The notes beneath the pieces were generated by a model. It saw only the letters and a list, made by a program, of their open reading frames with translations, did not search any database and was not told the DNA's origin. This document shows positions 49,241-59,553 of a stretch of 64,000 nt of DNA, in pieces. Position 1 is the stretch's first letter; each line of letters opens with the position of its first letter. Origin of the DNA: Ulva prolifera (Eukaryota; Chlorophyta; Ulvophyceae; Ulvales; Ulvaceae). The position numbers and the translations under genes are program-made. Location: NCBI GenBank assembly GCA_023078555.1, contig CM041198.1, forward strand, positions 9,099,836 to 9,163,835. Direction: 5' to 3'.

Positions 49241-49477
49241 ATGCAGTCTGACACGCCTCAGCCAGGCGTGGACGCTGCTTCCGCGGCATTGCCCAATCCC
49301 GCCCCTTCTGCCACCCGTGCCAGCGACCTCGAGGCGACCGGTAAAGAACAGACGCATAAGTCCGAGTACTGGACGCAATGCTTGGGCTGTTTCTCTTGGA
49401 CATGCATCCCTTTGATCACCGATGAGGTGCCTTGCTCGAATGAAGCGTGCGGATTGCAAGTGGTGCGCCAGCTCTGA
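49241..49477 (+). CDS. Small hypothetical protein with CxxC
   Basis: An uninterrupted 78-codon frame from ATG 49241. The N-terminal half is Ala/Pro/Ser-rich. The C-terminal half has YWTQCLGCFSWTCIPL and EVPCSNEACGLQVV: two cysteine pairs that could bind metal. ATAGATATATATC lies directly upstream (49222-49234) but is too close to be a TATA box for a normal leader. It may be a small gene or an exon of a larger one. No family recognised. Confidence 0.35.
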   Translation: MQSDTPQPGVDAASAALPNPAPSATRASDLEATGKEQTHKSEYWTQCLGCFSWTCIPLITDEVPCSNEACGLQVVRQL

Positions 49478-50771
49478 TTTCGCGAGCAGTAACGTCACGA
49501 TGTGACTTTGATTCTCCGTTATCGTCTCCTGCTAGTCTCGCATGTGTCATTCAATAACGTGCTTGAGGATTGTACTTCGTCCCTCTGGGGCGCATCTGGC
49601 TTTTCGGGCCTTCCGCTGCATATTCCATGCCAGATAACTGTAAACTCAGAGTTTGTGTGAGCATTCATGCATCAGCTTAGTCTCAGTCGTCGAGAACGTC
49701 GGTTTAGCAAATAATTATGCACACGGCCAAACCGGCGCTATGCACGTTTCAACGCGATCTCCCAGTTCCAGTGCTTTCAAGCCCGGAGGCGCACTTCAAA
49801 GCAAATGGGAAGCCCATCGTTGAAGTTTTGCCATTCAGCATGTTGGCAGGGCGATCATGGGCCCCCGGAGCTGTCGAAACAGGGCTGTATCGGCTGGATA
49901 CATTGCATAGCCCTGAAGGCAGCACAGATTCACGCCGACAAGCCACCATACAGCCGGACGTTGTTTGCGCATGGGCTGAAACAGCTGCTGACGTTCCAGC
50001 ACGAGCGTTCCAAGAAAAGGCCAGATTGCCGAGGCTGCGCTATCTAGCTTCGCTTTCTGTCACGCACAGGCAGCCGCATGTTCCGGAGATCGTCCAGTGT
50101 CTATGAATGCGTCCAATGTCGCAATCCTGCAGAAGCTCCGCCGCATGCGTAGATTTGGGCCTTCTTGCCAAGAAGGTGCTCAAGTAGTCCGCCCAGAAAG
50201 AAGGTGTTATAGCCAGAGCATCGAACCTGAAGGCACCTTCTGGCTGTTCACATAAACTGTTGTGTCAATACCAATCCACTTCGTACTTGTAGCGGACTTG
50301 GGTACAGAGCAACGTCGGACGACCAGGGCCACATACTTGCAACATGGAAGCAACGGGCTGCAACACCACCATCATGTCCACACATAAGAGCTTGCATGCT
50401 TCGAGTGTGTGCATCTGAGCCCACCTCGTGCATTCAAGTCACCGCCATCGGGCCGGAGCTCCATGTGAGGGCCCATGTGAGTCTCGGCTGGTCGAAGGAG
50501 CCGTGCACACATTCGGGCAGCAGCAGCATCAAAGCGCTGCGCATGCCCTGAGCGGCCCTCTGGGGGCTACCTGCGCTGCCAATGCAGTGGTGCACTCTGG
50601 TTCTTGCACACATGCCGCGCTTCGGCATTGGGCAGGGGTAGGGAGGGGGGCGGGGCACTGGCCCGCTGGCGCTCCTGTTGTGCACCTTTGACAGTTCATG
50701 GGCGTGCATGCCGGGGCCGGCGTTCGCGGCGTGCATTCTGGGCATTCACACCTGCGCTGCGTGCTGTGCAG
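49478..50771. other. Region left of the CW-dioxygenase gene
   Basis: The 5' exon or exons and promoter of the dioxygenase gene must lie here, because the exon starting at 50772 has no in-frame ATG. A 129-codon frame (49717-50106) and a short candidate around 50437-50465 (CIQVTAIGPELH, followed by GTGAGG) are possible pieces; neither can be confirmed. Confidence 0.4.
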
Positions 50772-53700
50772 ACTCGCCCATCAGAGAACTTTACTCAGGA
50801 GGCCTGGATCCAGTGTGACGAGTGTGACAAGTGGCGGAAGCTGGACTCGGTGCGGTCCCCCACGCCGCCTCGGCGTGGACTGCCATCCAGCGCCACCTCA
50901 CATGCATGATTCCCCGGCATCAGCATCATTGGTATCATTGGCATCAGTATCATTGGTATCAGTATCATTGCCTCCCCCCCCTCCCCCCCCCCCATACCAC
51001 CTGTTGATGGGGCATGGTGTGCAGGCATGTGAGCCGAGCGAAGGGCAGCGGTGGCGGTGCAGCATGATGTTTCCGGGGGCCTCGTGTGTTAGCCAGGAGA
51101 ACCTCTGGCGGGAGTCCCCAGACCGTGTGGCACCGCCCGCCGCCGCCGCGCCAGCAGATGCGCAGCCGCCGACCAAGCGGCCAGCGCCGGGCCCGTCTCC
51201 TGGCCGGGGCGGCCGCAAGATGGCTGCGCGGCGCGGCGGCGGCCGCCGCGGCGGCGGCCGCCGCCTCACGGCGTCGGCGGACCCCGTCATCATCCCCGCC
51301 ACGATCGCGCCCCGCGTCGCCCTCCCCCGCGGCTGCAAGCAGTATGTACGTACCCCCACCCCATCCTTGTCCCCTCCTCCCTCAGCCACGGCGCAGCGCT
51401 CCCCCGCAGCGTCGCCTAGCAGCTGCCTCTCGCACAGGCCCCATGCTGCGCCCAGCATGCGCAGTGTGCGCCGTCCGGGTCCTTCTCAGCCTTCCGCAAA
51501 CACAGCTCACTGCTCCGACCCAGGCACGGCCGCACGGCGCTTGCTTCCCAGTGCGCATGTTCACACTGCGCACACCTCCCGGCACAAGAGGGGAGCTTCA
51601 TGCTGTGTGCTGTGCTGTGCAGGTGGAGCCGCAGATGTACAGCAGCTGGCAGGGAGCGATGCCGGAGTACGTGCCGGGCCGGGACACCTTTGTGGAGGAA
51701 GACACCGTGGCGATGGGCTACACGCTGCGGCAGCAGGGCAAGGTCGTGCTCTCCACAGGTGCCGTGACGGTGAGACCCCCCCCCCCCCCCCCACGCCCTT
51801 GCCATAGTGACGTCTCTGTGTGCTCTTTAGTGTGCTCCTTGGTGCGTCATTGGATCGCAGATTGGCAATCTGATAGGCATGTGCAAGCTTCCAGTTCGCA
51901 AGCTTCCGTTTTTCAGGATTGAATCCGCAAATCTGCATACTTGTTCCATGGCAAGTTGTCATTGCCCTCCTGGCTCGCAACTCTCAGGTACTGCGCATGC
52001 GGCAGCCAGGGTAGCTGATGGCAGCGCTTCAGGTGGTGCTGTCGACCTCCGCGGCGGCCGGTCGACCTCAGCACGTGCCGCGTGCAAAACGGTCGCCAGG
52101 CCCGTGCGTACCTGTCCAGCCTTGCAAGCAGCAGCCCTGGGTAGGGCGAGCAGGCGGGCCGAGCGTGAGTCATGCGTGCGGGTGCAGGCCGACACAGTGC
52201 AGATGATGGCCCCGTTTGTGCTCGCGGCGATGCAGCTGCACGCGCAGGGGGAGCTGGAGCCGGGCAATGAGGGCCGGTACAGCGCCGGGCCGCTCAACCT
52301 CGCAGCGTACCTCATGCACCCGCCCGTCGCGGACTCGGTTGACCGCGCCGTGGAGCGGCGGCAGCGCTGCAACGTCGACGCCGGGCTGCCCCCCGGCAGC
52401 CGCAGCCGCCACCTGCCGTTCATCGTCCACGTGCGCTGCTGCCGCCCGTGCTGCCTGGACTTCACGTGCCTCTTTAATGGACGCCCTCCCGATTCGTTCA
52501 AGTGAATATTGTCTCTGAGCCGTCTACCCCTGGAGCGTGTCGGCAAAAGGACATCCGGCACGATGCTCAATCATGCCGTTGTCAGTGTTCCAGCTGCAGC
52601 GTGCGCATCTGTGCATCCCGTGACCAACAGCGTGTATGTGTGGTGCTTTGCAGGTGCACCCCGACGGGCGCAGGGCGTACATCGGGGAGGAGAGCGACCG
52701 CACGCGCAACGGCGAGATCATCATGTCCCACAACAAGAGCTTCAAGAGCCTCCCCATCCGCTCCTGGACCGGCGGTGCCAAGGTTTGCCCGCCTCATGCG
52801 TTGCCGATTCCGTATGTCCATGCCTCCATTGCTTCTTTCATTCTTGGTCCACCCGCGTGTGGTTGCGCATGGTCCAAGCCGCGCGCTGTGGAATTGCGCA
52901 GGCGGCCGGGGACTCCAACTCCGAAGTCGACTTGCGCAATGGGCGCCCCCATGGCGGCATGGCTCAGTGTCCATGCATGCAGGTGTCGGACATGCCAGGA
53001 GGCCAGAAGCGGCTGACGCAGGGCAAGCTGTGTCTGCTGCCGGTGGACGCGGGCTTCAAGGAACGTTTCATCCGCGGCGCAGAGGCCGTGTGGCAGACGC
53101 TGGCCGCGAGCGAATCGTGCAGTCACATCGCACAGCGCATGCTCGAGCTTATGCAGGAGCATCCCATCCAGGTGTGCCCTGCGCCCCAGCCACGCTCTGT
53201 TAGCCTGCGTAGTATACATCCCAGTCCGTACTTGTTGCGCGGGCTAAGAGGCAGCTGAGGGGCAGCTGGCACAGTGCCGGCGGTCATCGGTGCTGCGAGC
53301 GCTGTCTGTGTCAACCAGTGTGTGGGGGTGTGTGGGGGGGGGATGGGTAGTGATTTTGCATGGTGTGCCACCTTGGCCCCGTTCTGCCGTACTGGTTCCG
53401 CACAGGGCTCTCTACAAGAGCCCTGCAGTGCCTGGGGGGGGTGCCGCTGGAGTGTTGTGCACAGCAGCCTTGTGCACAACTGACTTGCCATGGCCGGCTT
53501 CAATTTGGTGGCTGCCGGCTGTGGCCGACTCCCAATTTCGTGCGCGGTGGCAGGTAGAATGGGCAAGTGCAGCCGTTTGTAGGTCGGGATTGCATCACCA
53601 TATCGTGATCGAGTCAATCGGGTACAGTTGATTGATACCTTATCCTACTCAAGTGCAGCGTGCTCGCACTTTGTCGCTGCAGATGCGTGTTGACTCGACT

Positions 53701-56700
53701 CCTGCCCTGCCATGGCATGCCACAGGTGCGCTCTGCCGCGTTTGCTTTCGCGAACCTGTGTCCGACCGCACTGTGAGCCCCGGCCCAATCCATGATCGCT
53801 CGCATTCGCTATTTGCGCATGTCGCAAGTCGTCAGGGGCGCCATGCATGGCCGCGCGCGCTGCGCAGGCACACCATGCGCAGCAACGCACGCCGCTTACG
53901 CACCCCCCATCGGAGTCTTACGTAACTCTGTACATCCAGACAACACCGCATACAGCGGTGCACAGGTTACTGCCGATTCGGTGTCGCTCAAGATTGCCCG
54001 TAGAACTGGCAGTACTCGTGCGTATGCCAGGTCTTTGGCTGTGAACCGTTCCAGCTTGGTCATCTCTCTGGTGCCGGTCGGCATGGGGACCGACTGCTGT
54101 GCACGTGCAGGCCTGCTCCCGTCTCGGCAAGACGGGCTTCAACGCGTACTCGATCAACCTCGACTATCGCACCGGGACGCACACAGACGGCAAAAACTGG
54201 CCTGGCACCATGTCGGCACTGGTCATCCTCGAGACTGGCCCAGCCTTCTGTGGCGGGTTCTACATGTTGCCGCAGTTCCACGTCGCGATCGCGGTCCGCC
54301 AAGGGACCGTGCTCTTTCACCGCTCCGGAGATGCAGACGTCGGGTGCGTTCACCGGGCCTTCGCGCAACAGCAAGGCATGGCGTGTGTGTGCGTGTGCGT
54401 GTGCGTGTGCGTGTGCGTGTGCGTGTGCGTGTGCGTGTGCGTGTGCGTGTGCGTGTGCGTGTGCGTGTGCGTGTGCGTGTGCGTGTGCGTGTGCGTGTGC
54501 GTGTGCGTGTGCGTGTGCGTGTGCGTGTGCGTGTGCGTGTGCGTGTGCGTGTGCGTGTGCGTGTGCGTGTGCGTGTGCGTGTGCGTGTGCGTGTGCGTGT
54601 GCGTGTGCGTGTGCGTGTGCGTGTGCGTGTGCGTGTGCGTGTGCGTGTGCGTGTGCGTGTGCGTGTGCGTGTGCGTGTGCGTGTGCGTGTGCGTGTGCGT
54701 GTGCCGCTGGTGTATGCTCGGCGCTGCCTGAATCTGAAAGCGTGTTGTGGTCGCGCTGTGAATTCGTGCCGGTGCTGCAGGCTCCATGGGAACTCCGAAA
54801 TTCACCTTCCAGACCCTTCTAGCCACCGCATCGCGGTGGTGCTGTATCAGACAAAGCTGCACACGGCGAAGCAGGTGGAGAGTGAGACGGCCCGCGCCCT
54901 CGGCATCCCATCGCAGGTCCTGTCGCTGCCGCCACCAAAGTCGCCCGTCACAAAGCCGAAGAGTGCCCTGATGCCTTCACATGAGGCCAACGCTCCCAAC
55001 GGTGCCTCAGACAGCCCGGCTTTGCAGCCCGCAAAGCCTGCGCTGACTCAGCCCCCGGCCCCGTGCATGGCAGCGGCCGCCACATCAATCGCGGGCTGCC
55101 CCTCAGTCCTGCAGAGCGGTGCAGCCAACACGCCAGCCGCAGCGGCTGCGCGGGCGGTGAGTGACAGCCATCTCAGCAAATCACCGTTCTCTGGGGGTGC
55201 GGCGGCGGCGGCATCGCCGTCCGCCACACCTCGCGCTAACAGCGGGACGTTCCCAAAGCGGATCAGCCTCGGTGACAAAGCCGGTGGCACATCGGTGACG
55301 GCCACACAGGCCAGCCCAGCCCCGAATGGGCACGCCTGGCCCCCACATGCCGGATCATCGGCACCTGATGCATGGAGGGCACCCCAGTGGCCACAGACAC
55401 CACCTGCAGCCACCCCTGGCTGGGCCATGTCGGGCAGCGTCGCCGGCAACCGCCACACGGCGGCGGCAAGTGCCGCAGCGCAAATCAGCTCAGCAGGCGC
55501 GGCGCGCTCGCTATCGCCACAGATGCCGGGCCACTGCGCCGCAGTGACAGGGCATCACGGCGTAATGAATTACGCACATGCACAGCCGCGCTCCGACCCT
55601 GTGCCACTGCCGGTAACGCCACGGCCCGGCATGCCTGCCACGGCGATGATGATGGCCGGTCGGAGCGCACAGCGGCAAGCATCGTACGCTCAACTGCAGG
55701 GTCCATCTTCCTCTGCGGAAAGGGACAAATCAGCGTGCCCGGCAATGCTTGCCGCCGCCAGTGGCCACGCACAGCTCAGTGCCCGCAGAAGCCCGCAGGC
55801 AACGCCTGTGGCCGCAGGCAAAGGCAATTCACAGCCACAGCAGCAGCAACAGCAGCATGCGGCGTCCAATGCGGGGGTCATGTGGCGTGCGGTGGGTGGG
55901 GACTGGTCTCAGGACGGCAGCGCGGGGAGTGGGCTATCGAGCTCGTGGGTCATGCATGTACCACCGCACAGCGGCCACGGCGCCTCGCAACAGTCCGGCA
56001 GCGACTCCACCCCTAGCCAACGCCGCACCAGCGCCGACACCAGCGCTGCGATCCCGTCTGCTGCGGAGCTGGACTGCAGCATTGGGGACGTGCTCCGCAT
56101 GTCTGTCAACTGCGCAGGCAGTAGCGCCGAGCACGGCATGACGTCCGCGCGGGGCGGCGCCCCGCAGGACAGCGGCGTGTGGCCGCGCTCCGTCACACAG
56201 GGTGTGCTGGTGAGCCAGAGCACGCATCATGCGCAACTGCAGCCGCAGGGCTCGGCGCCGTCCGCGGCACAGGCGGCAGCGGGTGCGACGGCGCGGTGGG
56301 GGGGCTTCATGACTGGAATGCCGACCACGACGGGTAGCTGGTCATGGCAGGCGCGTAAGGCGCAGACCATGGTGGCTCCGCCAATGGCGCAGATGGAGAG
56401 CGTCGTGGCTGTGGCGGCGCCCCGAGGCCGGGGCCGCGTCTGGGCGTGCGGCCCCATTGGAGAGGGGCTGGAGGACTCCCGGCAGGCAGGGGGGCGGGGG
56501 GAAGTGCCTTCGTGGGTGGCGTGGCGAGGGGGGCAGCTGCCGCATCCGCAGCTGCAGCCGGAGTTCACCGGCTGCGGTGCCGCGGATTCGCTGCAGGCTC
56601 ATGGCTACGGTGGCAGTGCTCAGCTGCCGTCCCACACGGACTTCGGTGACGGGATGCAGCGCGGGGCTGCTGAGGGAGCGCGCGAAGCTGCGCCCCGCGC

Positions 56701-58921
56701 CCACGGCGCACAGACGGGGCCGTGGGGCCGCCTGCCGATTCGCGGGCTGCCCCCCCAAGCGTCTGGGCTGGCGCTGGCGCACGAGCAGCGCATGGCGTCG
56801 ATCCGGGCCCTGTCCACTGCCGACGACTCGGGCGTCGGCACGATGCCCACTGCGGAGCAGGTGGCCATGCATGCGCGGCGCATGCATGCCGCGCAGCAGC
56901 AGCTGCCAGGTTTTGACCAGCAGATCCAGGCGGTGGCTGCTGCTTCGCGCGAGATGCTGTTCCGGGGAGGCTCGATGAGCGGCACACCGCGGAGCGCGCA
57001 CGCGGACGGCATGCTGCGTGCGTGGTCTGACGGCGCCGCCGCAGAGCTCGGGCGCTCGGACAGGTTGGGCCAGCCGGCAGGCCCGGCTGGGAGCCGGGGG
57101 CCTTGGTCAGGCTCCACGGCGGTGCTCATGCCACCGCATCACTCCACAGGCAGGGTTGCATCTGGCGCGGTGCCCATGCCGTCCATCGAGGCGGCTCGCC
57201 GCGGCACCGTGCGGCGGCGCTCGGACAGCCTTGGAGCGCAGTGGGACGCCTTGATGGACGAGGCCCCAGCACACAGCTCGCAGCGCAGCAGCGGCAGCTT
57301 CGTGGGTGGCGCGCAGAGGATGGCCGGCCAGGCGGCGCATGGCGGGGGTGCCCGCGAGTCCCCCAGGCCGGCCCAGAGCTGGGCAGGGCACGATGCAGGA
57401 ACACCCCCCCAGAGTTTTCACAGCTCGCGGCAGCAGCAAGGGGGACCGTACGCAGGGCCCAGCATGCATGGCCAACATGCGGCGCAGGCATCACGTGCGG
57501 CAGGCGTCGCGGCTCAAGCACAGCACAGTGAGCACGCGGGTGCGGGCCGCTCTCAAGACGGCTCGGCAATGATGCACAGGGGAGGTTCGGGGCCGCCGCA
57601 GTGCCCACGCATGGCTTCAGGGGGCGACACGGCGCGTTCGCCGCCGCCGTCGCGGCGCGCTGCCGAGTCCGCGCCGTCAGCATGCGTCGTGTGGCCGTAT
57701 AAGCCCGCCTTCACGGAGGCAGAGCAGCACACGCAGCACGGGCAGCACGCGAAGCAAGCCCAGCAGGATCAGCACGGGCAGCACTCGCAACTGATTCGCC
57801 GTGAGCCGGAGGGTTCTGGGGGGATTTTTGGCAGCGTGGCTGGGGAGATCATGGACGATCCAAAGCACCAGGCCCCCGTTGCCGTAACTCAAGGGCATGC
57901 GCCGCAGGGCTCAGAGCCACCGTCCGGGCCGGACCCAGCGCGGCACAGCAACAGCCTGGACGCCACGGAGCGCCGTAGGAGCGTTGGCTTCTCCGTGCCA
58001 GAGCACAGCGCGCCGATGCGGGTGGGGTCGGTCAGGTCGGGGCGGGCGCTGCCGGAACCTCCGGCTGCAATGCATGGAGCTCCCCCGGGCGATCACGGCA
58101 GTTATGACCCGACAGAGTGGGAGCACGCAGCACACAGCACGGGCGAAGGGCAGCCAGCCGGGAAGCAGGCTAAGCAGCATGCCAGCCCGCCACAGAGCGC
58201 CCCGCAGCAAAGCACGCAGCATAGCGCGCATCAGAGCGTGCAGCACATGCGTGATCCTCGGGCAGGCGGCGCCATGCAGCGGCAGGCCATGATGACCACG
58301 CTGCGCGCTATGCACGCTGGGGCGTCGGCGGGGGTCAGCGCGCCAGGGCTCGCGGCGTCCGGGCCAGCCGCTGACGGCAACCTGCAGCTCAGGCGTGCCA
58401 GTGCCGCACTGTATAATGATGCCGTTCAGACTGGCGAGGCAGGCCAGCACCGCAGGTGGCCAGGCTCGGAGGGGAATCTGCATGCGTCCGTCATGGCGAT
58501 GCCGTTGCCCGCCCCCACCGGCGCACAGCCCTGGCAGCCAACACGCCCCTCAGCTCACAGCGCACCAACGGCAGAGCAGGCCTGCTACCGGCGAACGTCA
58601 GACGGCCTCTCGCCCGATATGCATGCTGGCGTGGCTACAGGGGGATTCTCTGACAGCGCGGTGAATCTGCGTGGGCCCCAGCAGGACGGGCCGCAGTATG
58701 GTGTGCAGCAGGCGGGCGTGCGGCCGGTGATGGCGGTGCCGCGCTTCCGAGACGCCGTCGGGAACGCAGGCCAAGGTATGCCTCGGCAGCGGCAGGATGG
58801 CGTTCTGAGCAGCGGCGACATGCACCATGCCATAGCCCACAGCTCGCAGCAGCCACGCCCGGCGGCAGGGGCACCCCAGCAGGCACGTCCCCCCCCCCCT
58901 CGCAGCTGGCGAGCGTGGTAG
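50772..58921 (+). CDS. CW zinc finger-TET/JBP-like 2OG-Fe(II) dioxygenase, 5' incomplete
   Basis: Exons 50772-50849, 51025-51345, 51623-51769, 52188-52430, 52654-52782, 52983-53171, 54111-54343 and 54781-58921 keep phase throughout: about 1,826 aa without the missing start. Residues about 12-50 are a CW zinc finger (WIQCDECDKWRKLD, then RWRCSMMFPGASC), a reader of methylated H3K4 in other proteins. An RGG-like basic linker follows. The dioxygenase core has INLDYRTGTHTDGKN (HxD: H393, D395), FCGGFYMLP, a distal His in GLHGN (H449) and R463 in HRIAVVLYQ for 2-oxoglutarate. Spacing and the GG-xLP block fit the TET/JBP superfamily, whose known members oxidise methylated or thymine bases in DNA. 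The last exon is about 1,380 codons of Ala/Gly/Ser/Gln/His-rich sequence with no domain. Alternative: another 2OG oxygenase acting on protein or RNA. Confidence 0.8.
51776..51792 (+). repeat. C17 tract in CW-dioxygenase intron
   Basis: Seventeen C on the sense strand, beginning 6 bases after the donor GTGAGA at 51770. Confidence 0.85.
54383..54704 (+). repeat. (GTGTGC)n hexanucleotide array, 322 bp
   Basis: About 53 almost perfect copies of GTGTGC in the intron 54344-54780 of the CW-dioxygenase gene. The unit is strictly alternating purine-pyrimidine. It contains no stop codon in any frame of either strand, so long artefactual frames run through it. Confidence 0.97.
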
Positions 58922-59094
58922 CTCGAGCTGACAGGAACTCTGCCGTGTGGCGCATGCATGTCGCCACCTGCTGTTCTGCTGTGTGGTGCATGCATTACTG
59001 CTGTCTCCATGCATCTTCTGCTGTCTCAGCTGCACCCGCTCAGGTACCCGTGGTGTGCTCGTGAGCGCTGATTGCACACAGCACAAGCCGGGTT

Positions 59095-59553
59095 GTGTGG
59101 GTGAATGCAAGCACGACTGAGACTGCGGCGGCCGTGCAGGTGCATGGCGTGCAGCAGCACTTGTCGCCCGGCGGCGGTGTAGGCGCGGGCGGGCCTCGCG
59201 CCGCGCCCATGAGCCCGCTCCCGCTCCCGCAAGGCACGCCGCCCCCTCCCTCACAGGCCGGCCATGCCGCAGCGCACAGCCTGCCAGATCCTGACAACAC
59301 CCCCAGCCCAGCTGCCCTCAACTCCCCGGCCGCGGCCACCGGCGGCCCAGGCGGTCCGCTGGTCACGCCGAAAATCGAAAGTCCCGGGACGCCGCCGGCA
59401 GCTGCGGCCGCGCCACTCGAAGCCGGACGGCCCGGCTCAGAGCGCCAGGACGGGGAGGCCTGGCCGTGGGCCCCTGGAACGGTGCTCAACATCGATCAAG
59501 AGCAGTGGAAGGCGCTGTCGGGCGCTAACGACCCACCAACGTCGGGAGCCTGA
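59095..59553 (+). CDS. Possible terminal exon downstream of the CW-dioxygenase
   Basis: An open frame to a TGA at 59551-59553. From the acceptor-like GTGCAG at about 59140 it encodes a Pro/Ala/Gly-rich stretch (AAPMSPLPLPQGTPPPP) ending in the less biased WPWAPGTVLNIDQEQWKALS. Composition and base use match the tail of the dioxygenase, so it may be an alternative last exon spliced from within 58700-58900 instead of using the stop at 58921. No phase-matched strong donor was proven. It could also be a separate small gene. Confidence 0.35.
   Translation: MWVNASTTETAAAVQVHGVQQHLSPGGGVGAGGPRAAPMSPLPLPQGTPPPPSQAGHAAAHSLPDPDNTPSPAALNSPAAATGGPGGPLVTPKIESPGTPPAAAAAPLEAGRPGSERQDGEAWPWAPGTVLNIDQEQWKALSGANDPPTSGA

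Noticed and set aside
49717..50106. 129-codon frame as first exon of the CW-dioxygenase
   Set aside because: The position is suitable and it begins with ATG, but no donor in the right phase leads to 50772 convincingly. It is left as a possibility only.
53792..54780. Very long frame running through the hexanucleotide array as an (Arg-Val)n protein
   Set aside because: The array has no stops in any frame, so openness is not evidence. Upstream of it this frame disagrees with the dioxygenase frame, and GT-AG splicing at 54343/54781 restores conserved motifs.
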